Shown: positions 1 through 9,744, counted from the stretch's first letter. The stretch is DNA of 38,527 nucleotides from Candidatus Avibacteroides excrementipullorum (GCA_018711405.1 DVIH01000128.1:1-38527), one strand, 5' to 3'. Program-made: numbers and translations. Notes: generated by a model not told the origin, from the sequence alone.

Positions 1-127
1 TGGCTTCACGGATTATCGCCACTTCAACCAAAACCCTTGTAACTCAATTCTATCACTATATCTTTCCGCATTTCACTTTTTTGTAGTAACTTTGCTCTGT
101 AATTTTATTATAATCCGTTTTCAGTAG

Positions 128-1006
128 TCAGTTGGGCATTCTGTAACTGCCGGGAGTGCATCCGCTCATCTTCTTGAACATGAAGCAGAAACGATGGGAA
201 GACGCATAACCCAATTCGCGCGCAATGTCGCCTATGCTTTTATCTGTCCGCCTCAACAGTTCGCAAGCTATGGCAAACCGGCGCAAGCGCACATACTCCT
301 CCGTACTCTTTCCGGTCTCGTGCCGCAGCAGGTCTTCAAAATAGCTCTCGGAAAGGCCGTGCATGCGGGCGAAATATCCGGCTGCGGGCATACCTCTCTG
401 CAAGACTTGTCCCGACAGGAAATAATTGTCGAGAACCTCTTCCGTCTGCGCCAGTATGCGTTTGTTTTCCTCGTGCCGGGTGATGAACTGCCGCTTGTAA
501 AAGCGGCGGCTGTAATTGAGCAGCAACTCGATGCGGTTGACCAATATCGTCCTGCTGTATTCGTCCACACACCACCCCAGTTCTTCGGATATGCCGTCCA
601 TGCACGACTTTATAATGCTTTTCTCGCGGCAAGACAGGTGCAAGGCCTCATTGCGGCGGTAATTGAAGAAAGAATAATCGGCAAAATGCCTCTCCAACTG
701 TGTGTCATGAATCAAAGTGCGGTGGAAGCACAACAGCAGGCACCCACGTCTCCTGCTGCCGCACCAGAAATCCATATTCAACATCTGTCCCGGAGCTATG
801 AACGTCAGCATACCGTCAGAGAAATCGCATTCTTTCCATCCGGAACAGTTGCCGCACGGTTTCCCGTCGAGCAACACGGAGTAAAACTCCATCTGCAACA
901 AATCGTGGCATTCCACATCGGCAAGATCCGTAATGCACACCAGCGGATGTGAAGTCGTCTTCGAGAAATAATGATTGCACTCTGCTATCGTATCTATCTT
1001 CTGCAT
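128..1006 (-). CDS. AraC-family transcriptional regulator
   Basis: C-terminal double HTH typical of AraC (KSIGDIARELGYASSHRFCFMFKKMSGCTPGSYR); ORF track opens at 1027, likely start MQKIDT at 1006. Confidence 0.88.
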   Translation of the reverse strand: MQKIDTIAECNHYFSKTTSHPLVCITDLADVECHDLLQMEFYSVLLDGKPCGNCSGWKECDFSDGMLTFIAPGQMLNMDFWCGSRRRGCLLLCFHRTLIHDTQLERHFADYSFFNYRRNEALHLSCREKSIIKSCMDGISEELGWCVDEYSRTILVNRIELLLNYSRRFYKRQFITRHEENKRILAQTEEVLDNYFLSGQVLQRGMPAAGYFARMHGLSESYFEDLLRHETGKSTEEYVRLRRFAIACELLRRTDKSIGDIARELGYASSHRFCFMFKKMSGCTPGSYRMPN

Positions 1007-1054
1007 TCCCTTTTCCTTTCTTCTCAATTACCGCCCGCCGGGAAATGAAAGGCA

Positions 1055-1885
1055 TCATCTGCCGAGTTTGTCATACTCCTCGTCAGTCACAGGTTCGAGC
1101 CACTCATTGGAAGCATTCTCACCCGGAATCTCGAAAGCAAGATGAGCAAACCAGCTGTCGGCGGCAGCTCCATGCCAATGCTTCACGTTGGCCGGAATGT
1201 GGATGACATCGCCGGGCAACATCTGCACAGCCGGCTTTCCTTCTTCCTGATACCATCCGCGTCCGCCCACGCACACCAGCATCTGGCCTCCGCCTTTAGT
1301 GGCATGATGTATGTGCCAGTTGTTGCGGCAACGAGGCTCGAAAGTCACATTGTTGAACGATATCTGCTCCGTTGACACAGGCGCAAGATAGCTGTTGCCT
1401 GTAAAATACTTGGCGTAAGCAGCATTAGGCTCTCCTATCGGGAATATCATCTCCCGCTGGAAAGCGTCCTTGCCGCTGTCGCCTGCCACATCGTCTGCCC
1501 ATACGTCCTTTGCCAGACGGAATGCACCCCATGCATTAGGCCAGCCGGCATAGAAAGCTATATGGGTCAGCATTTCCGAAATCTCGGTGCGCGTCACCCC
1601 GTTTTGCCTGGCGAACTGCAAATGATGAACCAGCGAGGAGTCTATGATGCCCTTGCCTATCAAGGTGGCAACGGTAATCATGCTGCGGTCGTGCGGGCTT
1701 AATCCCGGACGATTCCAAACCTCGCCAAAAAGTACATCATCATTCAGCTCCGCAAACTTGGGAGCAAACTCGCCCAACTGCACGTGTCCGGCAGTCTGTG
1801 TAATCTTTTCCTGTGCCATAATACTTTGAGTGTTAGTCATTGTTACAACCAATAATAAGAATAACAGTTTCTTCATACGCTTCAA
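1055..1885 (-). CDS. Carboxymuconolactone decarboxylase-like protein fused to C-terminal cupin domain, signal peptide
   Basis: N-terminal signal sequence, CMD-like segment (LSPHDRSMITVATLIGKG...NGVTRTEISEMLTHIAFYAGWPNA), C-terminal cupin (NWHIHHATKGGGQMLVCVGGRGWYQEEGKPAVQMLPGDVIHIPANVKHWHGA). Confidence 0.88.
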   Translation of the reverse strand: MKRMKKLLFLLLVVTMTNTQSIMAQEKITQTAGHVQLGEFAPKFAELNDDVLFGEVWNRPGLSPHDRSMITVATLIGKGIIDSSLVHHLQFARQNGVTRTEISEMLTHIAFYAGWPNAWGAFRLAKDVWADDVAGDSGKDAFQREMIFPIGEPNAAYAKYFTGNSYLAPVSTEQISFNNVTFEPRCRNNWHIHHATKGGGQMLVCVGGRGWYQEEGKPAVQMLPGDVIHIPANVKHWHGAAADSWFAHLAFEIPGENASNEWLEPVTDEEYDKLGR

Positions 1886-1908
1886 TTTGTTTTTGTTTTT
1901 GACAGTAC

Positions 1909-1916
1909 AAAAGTAA
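1909..1916 (-). promoter_or_regulatory. Bacteroidetes -7 element TACTTTTG (TAnnTTTG) for the CMD/cupin gene
   Basis: Minus-strand TACTTTTG 23 nt before ATG at 1885. Confidence 0.6.
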
Positions 1917-2109
1917 AAGGCGCAAGCCGGACGGAATGTAAATATATTACCGACATTTGTAACGTTATTACAGAACTTGCCAACCGGCTCTTACCTCAAC
2001 ATCACGCCACAAAAGCAAACCGACAGGGCAGCACAAACATTTTTACGGAATCTCCTACCATATTTACATATTCATGACGGCGCACGGCACGGGAGCAAGG
2101 AAAATTCAT

Positions 2110-2117
2110 TACTTTTG
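2110..2117 (+). promoter_or_regulatory. Bacteroidetes -7 element TACTTTTG for the second AraC gene
   Basis: Perfect TAnnTTTG 24 nt before internal ATG at 2142; supports 2142 rather than 1977 as start. Confidence 0.6.
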
Positions 2118-2141
2118 TTTCGCCCTAAATATTCAAAAGTC

Positions 2142-3038
2142 ATGGATAAAGATATAATAAGACTCGACACGGTGGACGTGTACAACAAACTGTTCGGACT
2201 GGAAACGCTGCATCCGCTGGTAAACGTCATAGACCTTTCGGAAGCGACAAAGTTTCCCACACATTTCACCCTCAATTACGGCGTGTACGCGCTATATCTG
2301 AAAGACACCAGATGTGGAGACATCAGATACGGCAAACAGACCTACGACTATCAGGACGGCACGATTGTGAGTTTCGCTCCCGGACAGGTGGCCGAATTTG
2401 AGACGGCAAAAGACGTAAGGCCGAAAGCTCAAGGCCTGCTGTTCCACCCCGACCTCATCAAAGGCACATCGCTGGGGCAGGAAATCAAATCGTATTCTTT
2501 CTTTTCATACAGTTCCAACGAAGCATTGCACCTCTCCGAAGACGAGAGAGGCATCATAACAGACTGCCTGGCAAAAATAAAGATGGAGCTCATCCACCCC
2601 ATAGACAAACTGAGCAAACGGCTCATCGCAAGAAACATACAACTGCTGCTGGACTACTGCATGCGCTTCTACAACCGCCAGTTCACCACACGCGAAGATG
2701 CCAACAAAGACGTGCTGACAAGGTTTGAGACCTTGCTCGACGACTATTTCCAGAGCGGGAAAGTACAGACCGACGGGCTGCCGAGCGTGAAATACTTTGC
2801 CGAGAGAGTTTATCTGTCGCCCAACTATTTCGGCGATCTGATAAAGAAATCCACAGGCAAGACAGCTCAGGAATACATACAAAACAAAATCATAGACACG
2901 GCAAAAGAGATGCTGCTCGGCACCGGAAAGACCGTCAACCAGATATCGGAGGAATTGGGCTTCCAATACTCCCAGCATTTCAACAGAGTGTTCAAGAAAA
3001 ACGTGGGATACACCCCCAACGAATACAGAAAGCTGTAG
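2142..3038 (+). CDS. AraC-family transcriptional regulator (paralogue of 128..1006)
   Basis: AraC HTH C-terminus (KTVNQISEELGFQYSQHFNRVFKKNVGYTPNEYRKL); in-frame ATG at 2142 follows a -7 element; ORF track opens at 1977. Confidence 0.88.
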   Translation: MDKDIIRLDTVDVYNKLFGLETLHPLVNVIDLSEATKFPTHFTLNYGVYALYLKDTRCGDIRYGKQTYDYQDGTIVSFAPGQVAEFETAKDVRPKAQGLLFHPDLIKGTSLGQEIKSYSFFSYSSNEALHLSEDERGIITDCLAKIKMELIHPIDKLSKRLIARNIQLLLDYCMRFYNRQFTTREDANKDVLTRFETLLDDYFQSGKVQTDGLPSVKYFAERVYLSPNYFGDLIKKSTGKTAQEYIQNKIIDTAKEMLLGTGKTVNQISEELGFQYSQHFNRVFKKNVGYTPNEYRKL

Positions 3039-3108
3039 ACACGACCCGACGGATACCCACACAGAGCCTCCGGGCATGACAAACCACACGCAAAAATGTC
3101 CCGGACGA

Positions 3109-3188
3109 AGATGTGCACCATCTTCGCCCGGGATGTACGCCATCTTCAGTCATGATCGGCTCGGTCTCGGACAAAGATGGCGCACATC
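3109..3188. repeat. 22-bp-period modular intergenic array, locus 1 (order A A B a)
   Basis: Cores AGATGTGCACCATC (3109), GGATGTACGCCATC (3131), TGATCGGCTCGGTC (3153), AGATGGCGCACATC (3175); starts exactly 22 bp apart. Confidence 0.9.
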
Positions 3189-3293
3189 CCGGGCAAAGCC
3201 CCCGCCGGACTTTTTTCATCGAAAAAAACAGACCATACAACGGCATAAAACCGCCGATAGTCTATTTCATTTCACTATAATATAAATAGGAAA

Positions 3294-3301
3294 TATCTTT
3301 G
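3294..3301 (+). promoter_or_regulatory. Bacteroidetes -7 element TATCTTTG for the efflux operon
   Basis: Perfect TAnnTTTG 29 nt before ATG at 3331. Confidence 0.6.
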
Positions 3302-3330
3302 AGGCGGTAACACATAAATGACATAGACAA

Positions 3331-4719
3331 ATGATGAATCCCAAAAGACTAATCCTGCTGGCGCTATGCACAGGCGCATGCATGAGTGCATCGGCGTGGA
3401 ACGCCGGCGACCTCCGGACAGACAGCATACCATCGGGCAGTGCCGACACATGGACACTGCAAAGGTGCATATACCATGCTTTGGAGCAAAACATAGACAT
3501 CAAGATGGACATGATAAACGCCGAAAGCGCAGGCATTGACGAAAAGACAGCCAAAGCAGCATTCCTGCCCAGCCTCAACGCATCGATAGGACAAAGGATA
3601 GTGAACAACCCGTTCAGCGACACCAACACCATCATCGACGGAGACCAGATAACAAGCAGCACAGCCAAGACAAACTACAACGGCAGCTACGGCATAGACG
3701 CTTCATGGATCATATACAACGGCAGCAAAAGAATCAACACGCTGAAACAACAGCAGACCGCCAGAGAAACTGCCGAACTGACTGTGGAACAAAGCAAAAA
3801 CGCCATAATAGAAAACATCATACAACTGTACATACAAATACTGTATGCAAACGAAGCAGTGAACATCAACCGCTCCACTCTCGAAGTAAGCACCGAAGAA
3901 TGCAGGCGCGGCGAAGAACTGCTGAACGCAGGAAGCATATCGAAAGCCGACTATGCACAACTGCAAGCTCAGGTGAGCAACAACAAATATCTGCTGGTGT
4001 CTTCACAGTCGAACCTGGAAAACTACAAGCTGCAACTCAAACAGCTCATCGAGCTCAACGGCAATGAGACTTTCGATGTGGAAACGCCGGATATAAACGA
4101 CAGTGACATACTCGTGCCGCTGCCCGACAAAAACGAAATCTACAATTCCGCATTGGCACTCCGTCCCGAAATAAAAGCCGGACAACTCGACCTGCAACAG
4201 TCTGACCTGGCCATAAGCATTGCCAAAGCAGACTACATACCTACCCTGAGCCTGAGCGCAGGCATAGGCACGAACCACACAAACGGCAGTGACTTCACGT
4301 TTGCCGAACAGATGAAAACCAACTGGAACAACTCCATAGGACTCACCTTGAGCATACCCATATTCAACAACAGGCAGACAAAAAGCAACGTACAGAAAGC
4401 CAAGCTGCAAAAACAAAACAGCATGCTGCAACTGACCAACCAGCAAAAAGAACTGTACAAGACCATAGAGGGACTATGGCTCGATGCCAAAAACTCGCAA
4501 ATGCAATATGAAGCAGCCGAAGACAAGGTAAGCAGCACACAGACAAGCTATGACCTGGTGAGCGAACAGTTCAATCTGGGCATGAAAAACACGGTGGAAC
4601 TGCTCACCGAGAAAAGCAACCTGCTCAACGCACAGCAGGAAATGCTGCAATCCAAATACATGTCGCTGATGAACATCATCCTGCTCAATTTCTATAAAGA
4701 CGGAACAATAACATTCTAA
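3331..4719 (+). CDS. TolC-family outer membrane efflux protein
   Basis: TolC-like repeats (LTLSIPIFNNRQTKSNVQKAKLQ..., LTEKSNLLNAQQEMLQSKYMSLMNIILLNFYKDG), signal peptide. Confidence 0.9.
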   Translation: MMNPKRLILLALCTGACMSASAWNAGDLRTDSIPSGSADTWTLQRCIYHALEQNIDIKMDMINAESAGIDEKTAKAAFLPSLNASIGQRIVNNPFSDTNTIIDGDQITSSTAKTNYNGSYGIDASWIIYNGSKRINTLKQQQTARETAELTVEQSKNAIIENIIQLYIQILYANEAVNINRSTLEVSTEECRRGEELLNAGSISKADYAQLQAQVSNNKYLLVSSQSNLENYKLQLKQLIELNGNETFDVETPDINDSDILVPLPDKNEIYNSALALRPEIKAGQLDLQQSDLAISIAKADYIPTLSLSAGIGTNHTNGSDFTFAEQMKTNWNNSIGLTLSIPIFNNRQTKSNVQKAKLQKQNSMLQLTNQQKELYKTIEGLWLDAKNSQMQYEAAEDKVSSTQTSYDLVSEQFNLGMKNTVELLTEKSNLLNAQQEMLQSKYMSLMNIILLNFYKDGTITF

Positions 4720-4742
4720 CAGAAAAACAAACATACCGGAAT

Positions 4743-5954
4743 ATGAAAAAGAAAAAAATCATCCTGTCAGTTCTTGCCATAATCATGCTGGCTGCGGTCA
4801 TAGCATGGTTCAATGCAGGCAAGAAACAAAAACAAACCATCTCCTTCAACACGGCAAAGGTAGAAAAAGGAGACATATCAAGTTCAGTAACAGCGACCGG
4901 AACTGTGGAACCCGTCACCGAAGTGGAAGTCGGAACACAAGTGTCGGGCATCATAGACAAGATATATGTGGACTACAACTCCATAGTGAAGCAAGGACAA
5001 CTCATAGCCGAGATGGACAAAGTGACACTCGAAAGCGAACTCGCTTCGGCACAGGCTGCATACGATGGCAACAAAGCCGAATATGAGTATCAGGAAAAGA
5101 ACTACAAACGAAATGAGATACTGCACAAGAAGAAAATGATAAGCGACACCGAATACGAGACCTCGCTTTACAACTACCAGAAAGCCAAAAGCAACTTCGA
5201 CAGCAGCAAAGCCACACTTGCCAAAGCCAGACGCAACCTCTCATACGCCACCATCACATCGCCCATAGACGGCATAGTCATAGACCGCGCAGTGGAGGAA
5301 GGGCAGACAGTGGCAGCAGGATTTGAGACTCCTACCCTGTTCACCATAGCTGCCGACCTGACACAGATGCAAGTCGTGGCCGATGTGGACGAAGCCGACA
5401 TAGGAGGCGTGAAAGAAGGACAGAGAGTGTCATTCACGGTAGATGCATATCCGCAAGACACATTCGAAGGCTATGTCACACAGATACGCCTGGGCAGTAC
5501 AGGCAGTTCATCTTCAGCCGCATCGGCATCTACCACCGAAAGCGTGATAACATATGAAGTCGTCATCTCGGCACACAATCCGGATCTGAAGCTGAAACCG
5601 CGCCTCACGGCAAACATCACAATCTACACGCTCGACAAAAGAGACGTGCTCAGCGTACCCGCAAGAGCATTGAGATTCACCCCCGAGCCGCCGCTCATTT
5701 CCGATGAAGCCATAGTGAAAGACTGCAACTCAGAACACAAGCTGTGGACAAAGTCGGGCGATACATTCACAGCCCATCCCGTAGAGATAGGCATAAGCAA
5801 CGGTGTTAGGACTGAAATAACCAGCGGAATGAACGAAGGAGACGAAATAGTAAGCGAAGCCGTGCTGAGCGCAGGCGACATGCCCGTATCGGGAGCAGAT
5901 GCGGAAAGAAGTCCGTTTATGCCCGGACCGCCCGACAGAAACAAAAAGAAATAA
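4743..5954 (+). CDS. Efflux RND/MacA-like periplasmic adaptor subunit
   Basis: Membrane anchor, biotinyl/lipoyl-like hairpin (GTVEPVTEVEVGTQVSGIIDKIYVDYNSIVKQGQLIAEMD), beta-barrel segment (TITSPIDGIVIDRAVEEGQTVAAGF). Confidence 0.9.
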   Translation: MKKKKIILSVLAIIMLAAVIAWFNAGKKQKQTISFNTAKVEKGDISSSVTATGTVEPVTEVEVGTQVSGIIDKIYVDYNSIVKQGQLIAEMDKVTLESELASAQAAYDGNKAEYEYQEKNYKRNEILHKKKMISDTEYETSLYNYQKAKSNFDSSKATLAKARRNLSYATITSPIDGIVIDRAVEEGQTVAAGFETPTLFTIAADLTQMQVVADVDEADIGGVKEGQRVSFTVDAYPQDTFEGYVTQIRLGSTGSSSSAASASTTESVITYEVVISAHNPDLKLKPRLTANITIYTLDKRDVLSVPARALRFTPEPPLISDEAIVKDCNSEHKLWTKSGDTFTAHPVEIGISNGVRTEITSGMNEGDEIVSEAVLSAGDMPVSGADAERSPFMPGPPDRNKKK

Positions 5955-5969
5955 AAGGACACTCCGAAG

Positions 5970-6713
5970 ATGAAAAAAGTTATAGAACTTATAAATATAA
6001 GAAGAAACTTTATCGTAGGCGAAGAGACCATACATGCGTTAAGAAACATATCTTTCTCCATCGCAGAAGGAGAGTTTGTAACCATAATGGGTACTTCCGG
6101 CTCGGGCAAATCCACACTGCTCAACATTCTCGGCTGCCTCGACACACCCACTTCGGGCGAATACCTGCTCGACGGAGTACCGGTCAAGAGCATGAGCCGT
6201 CCGCAAAGAGCCGTATTGAGAAACAGGAAGATAGGATTTGTGTTTCAGAATTACAACCTACTGCCCAAGACTACGGCAGTGGAAAACGTGGAACTGCCGC
6301 TGATGTACAACAACGAAGTGAGCGCATCGGAAAGGAAAGAAAGAGCCGTAAAAGCACTGATAGCAGTGGGGCTGGGCGACAGGCTCGACCACAAGTCCAA
6401 CCAGATGTCGGGAGGACAAATGCAGCGTGTGGCCATAGCGCGTGCACTGGTCAACAACCCCTCGGTCATACTGGCCGATGAAGCCACCGGAAACCTCGAC
6501 ACAAGGACCTCATATGAAATCCTCGTACTATTCCAGAAACTGCATGCAGAGGGACGAACCATAATATTCGTCACGCACAACCCGGAAATATCCCAATACA
6601 GCAGCCGCAACATAAGACTGCGCGACGGCCATGTCATAGAAGACAAGGCCAACGGCAACATCATGTCGGCAGCAACGGTACTGGCATCTTTGCCCGAAAC
6701 AGACAACGACTAA
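5970..6713 (+). CDS. MacB-like ABC transporter ATP-binding protein
   Basis: Walker A GTSGSGKST, signature SGGQMQRVAIARALVNNP, Walker B VILADEATGNLD. Confidence 0.95.
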   Translation: MKKVIELINIRRNFIVGEETIHALRNISFSIAEGEFVTIMGTSGSGKSTLLNILGCLDTPTSGEYLLDGVPVKSMSRPQRAVLRNRKIGFVFQNYNLLPKTTAVENVELPLMYNNEVSASERKERAVKALIAVGLGDRLDHKSNQMSGGQMQRVAIARALVNNPSVILADEATGNLDTRTSYEILVLFQKLHAEGRTIIFVTHNPEISQYSSRNIRLRDGHVIEDKANGNIMSAATVLASLPETDND

Positions 6714-6727
6714 AAAGCATAAGAGAC

Positions 6728-7948
6728 ATGAATTTTACGAATCTGACCAAAATAGCATTCCGTGCCTTGATAAACAACAAAATGAGAGCCTTTCTGACAA
6801 TGCTCGGCATCATCATAGGTGTGGCGTCGGTCATAACCATGATAGCCATAGGACAAGGCTCCAAAGTCAGCATACAGAAACAGATATCGGAAATGGGTTC
6901 CAACATGATAATGATACATCCGGGAGGAGACATGCGTGGAGGCATGAGACGCGACCCTTCGGAAATGCAGACCTTGAAACTCACCGACTACGAAACATTG
7001 AAAAACGAATGCATGTTCGTATCGGCCATAAGCCCCAACGTATCGTCTTCAGGGCAGCTCATAGCCGGCAACAACAACTATCCTTCATCTTTCAACGGAG
7101 TAGGAACTGAATATCTGGAAATAAGGCAGCTCTCGGTGGAATACGGAGAAATGTTTACGGAAGCAGACATACAGTCGTCAGCAAAAGTATGCGTAATAGG
7201 AAAAACCATAGTGGACAACCTTTTCCCTAACGGAGAAGACCCTATAGGAAAGATCATTCGATTCAACAAAGTGCCGTTCAGAGTCATAGGCGTATTGAAG
7301 TCAAAAGGTTACAACTCCATGGGCATGGACCAGGACGACATAGTTCTTGCCCCCTACTCCACAGTAATGAAACGTCTGCTCGCAGTGCAGCACCTGCAAG
7401 GCATATTCGCTTCAGCCCTGACAGAAGCCATGACCGACAACGCCACAGAGGAAATAACAAAGATACTGAGACGTACCCACAAACTGACCGAAACGGAAGA
7501 AGACGACTTCACCATCAGAAGCCAGCAGGAACTAAGCAACATGCTCAACACCACAACCGACATGATGACCACCCTGCTGGCCTGCATAGCAAGCATATCG
7601 CTGATAGTGGGAGGCATAGGCATAATGAACATCATGTATGTGAGCGTCACCGAACGCACAAAGGAAATCGGACTGCGCATGAGCGTGGGAGCAAGAGGCA
7701 TAGACATTCTCTCACAGTTTCTCATAGAGTCCATACTCATAAGCATCACCGGAGGACTTATGGGCGTGATATTGGGATGCGGAGCAAGCCTCGCAGTAAA
7801 AGAGATAGCACACTGGCCTGTATTCATACAACCATGGAGCATAATACTGTCATTCGGAGTATGCACCGTGACAGGAATATTCTTCGGCTGGTATCCTGCA
7901 AAAAAAGCAGCCAACCTCGATCCGATAGAAGCCATAAGATACGAATAA
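6728..7948 (+). CDS. MacB-like ABC transporter permease
   Basis: N-terminal RALINNKMRAFLTMLGIIIGVASVI, C-terminal FtsX-like permease (MNIMYVSVTERTKEIGLRMSVGAR...WYPAKKAANLDPIEAIRYE). Confidence 0.95.
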   Translation: MNFTNLTKIAFRALINNKMRAFLTMLGIIIGVASVITMIAIGQGSKVSIQKQISEMGSNMIMIHPGGDMRGGMRRDPSEMQTLKLTDYETLKNECMFVSAISPNVSSSGQLIAGNNNYPSSFNGVGTEYLEIRQLSVEYGEMFTEADIQSSAKVCVIGKTIVDNLFPNGEDPIGKIIRFNKVPFRVIGVLKSKGYNSMGMDQDDIVLAPYSTVMKRLLAVQHLQGIFASALTEAMTDNATEEITKILRRTHKLTETEEDDFTIRSQQELSNMLNTTTDMMTTLLACIASISLIVGGIGIMNIMYVSVTERTKEIGLRMSVGARGIDILSQFLIESILISITGGLMGVILGCGASLAVKEIAHWPVFIQPWSIILSFGVCTVTGIFFGWYPAKKAANLDPIEAIRYE

Positions 7949-7960
7949 AGTCAAAATCAC

Positions 7961-7968
7961 TATCTTTG
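7961..7968 (+). promoter_or_regulatory. Possible internal operon promoter (-7 element TATCTTTG) just before the histidine kinase gene
   Basis: Perfect TAnnTTTG with only 7 nt between its last base and ATG at 7976. Confidence 0.45.
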
Positions 7969-7975
7969 CCATAAG

Positions 7976-9040
7976 ATGACAAAATTGCAGAAATCGAAAA
8001 TACAGCTCATAGAGATACTGATACATATTATTATATGCAGTATCGTGCTGGCATTCCCCTTCCTGATATTCAACAAAGAGGGATACAGCGAGAGAATGCT
8101 GCACCACGCTAAGGAAATGACTGTAATGCAGCTCGCTTTCATCGCAATATTCTACATCAACTACCTTGTATTGATACCCAAGCTCATATTCAGGAATAAG
8201 ACCGGGCAATACATTCTGATAAATATGGCACTGCTACTGATAATGCTCTTCGGCACACACCTGTGGCAAGAGTTCAACATAAACCTTATGTTGGAAAAAG
8301 GATTCACAAGACCATTGAAGAAAGGTCCGCCGAAATGGATATTCACCATACGCGATGCCTCGACCATGATAATGGTGATTTGCGTGAGCGTTGCCATAAG
8401 GATGAGCAAAAAATGGATACAGACCGAAAGCGCAAGGCGGGAGGCTGAAAAAAGCAAGACCGAAGCCGAACTGAAAAACCTGCGTGCACAGATAAACCCT
8501 CACTTCCTGCTCAACACGCTGAACAACATCTATGCACTGATAGCTTTCAACACCGACAAGGCACAACAGGCCGTGCAGGAGTTGAGCCGCCTGCTGAGAT
8601 ACGTGCTGTATGACAACCAGCAAACCACAGTCTCATTGGGAAAAGAAGCGGAATTCATCAAAAACTACATCGAGCTGATGAAAATAAGACTGGCTGACAA
8701 TGTGAAGCTGCAAACAGAGATTGACATTGACAAGGACAACCGCACTCAGATAGCGCCGCTCATATTCATATCGTTCATCGAGAACTCTTTCAAGCACGGC
8801 ATCTCGCCCACTGAAGACAGTTTCATAAAAATAGAACTGTCAGAAGACAACGGCTATGTGACATGCCACACGGAGAATACCAATTACCCAAAAAGCGATA
8901 AAGACAAAAGCGGAAGCGGAATAGGATTGGAACAGGTAAAAAAGAGACTGGAACTATTATATAAAGACAGATACAAATGGGTTCACAAAGTCGATAAAGA
9001 AAAAAACACGTATGTCTCAACACTAACAATCAAAGCATGA
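7976..9040 (+). CDS. LytS/YehU-type sensor histidine kinase
   Basis: Transmembrane N-terminus and His_kinase motif LRAQINPHFLLNTLNNIYALI; C-terminal ATPase SGIGLEQVKKRLELLY. Confidence 0.93.
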   Translation: MTKLQKSKIQLIEILIHIIICSIVLAFPFLIFNKEGYSERMLHHAKEMTVMQLAFIAIFYINYLVLIPKLIFRNKTGQYILINMALLLIMLFGTHLWQEFNINLMLEKGFTRPLKKGPPKWIFTIRDASTMIMVICVSVAIRMSKKWIQTESARREAEKSKTEAELKNLRAQINPHFLLNTLNNIYALIAFNTDKAQQAVQELSRLLRYVLYDNQQTTVSLGKEAEFIKNYIELMKIRLADNVKLQTEIDIDKDNRTQIAPLIFISFIENSFKHGISPTEDSFIKIELSEDNGYVTCHTENTNYPKSDKDKSGSGIGLEQVKKRLELLYKDRYKWVHKVDKEKNTYVSTLTIKA

Positions 9041-9744
9041 TACTGAACACCATAATAATAGACGATGAGCCTCTCGCGCTCGACCTCATGGAAAGTTACG
9101 TCAGAAAGACGCCTTTTCTGAACCTGGTCGGGAAATATTCCAGCGCAGTAAAAGCCACAGAAGCATTGCAGGACAAAGATATCAACCTTATCTTCGTAGA
9201 CATACAGATGCCTGAGCTGAACGGATTGGAGTTTTCAAAAACAGTAGACCCCAATACCAGAATAATATTCACCACAGCATTCGACCAATATGCCATAGAC
9301 GGCTACAAAGTCAATGCGCTCGACTATCTGCTCAAACCCATATCATACACCGACTTCCTGCAATCGGCCACCAAAGCACTGCAATGGTTCAACGATTTCG
9401 GGGGCAAGACCGATGCCGCCAAAGATTTCATATTCGTCAAGACCAACTATAAACTCATAAAAGTGGAGTTCAGCTCCATACTATATATAGAAGGTCTGAA
9501 AGACTATGTGAAAATACACATCGAAAACGACAACAAGCCCATAATATCGTTGACAAGCCTGAAAAACATGGAAGACATATTGCCCGAGGCCGATTTCATG
9601 CGCGTGCACAGATCATACATAGTCAATAAAAACAAAATCAGAATCATTGACAGAGGACGCATAGTCTTCGGAAAAGATTACATCCCAATAGGGGAAAGTT
9701 ACAAGCAACAGTTCAACAGTTTCATTGACGACATATCCATATAA
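9037..9744 (+). CDS. LytTR-family response regulator
   Basis: Receiver domain (IIIDDEPLALDLMESYV...IFVDIQMPELNGLEF) and LytTR domain (FIFVKTNYKLIKVEFSSILYIEGLKDYVKIH); start overlaps kinase stop (ATGA). Confidence 0.95.
   Translation: MILNTIIIDDEPLALDLMESYVRKTPFLNLVGKYSSAVKATEALQDKDINLIFVDIQMPELNGLEFSKTVDPNTRIIFTTAFDQYAIDGYKVNALDYLLKPISYTDFLQSATKALQWFNDFGGKTDAAKDFIFVKTNYKLIKVEFSSILYIEGLKDYVKIHIENDNKPIISLTSLKNMEDILPEADFMRVHRSYIVNKNKIRIIDRGRIVFGKDYIPIGESYKQQFNSFIDDISI

Noticed and set aside
194-952. 252-aa plus-strand ORF antisense to the first AraC gene
   Set aside because: Shadow ORF; the minus-strand AraC has clear homology. The TAACTTTG at 87-94 could drive antisense RNA but is equally explained by chance.
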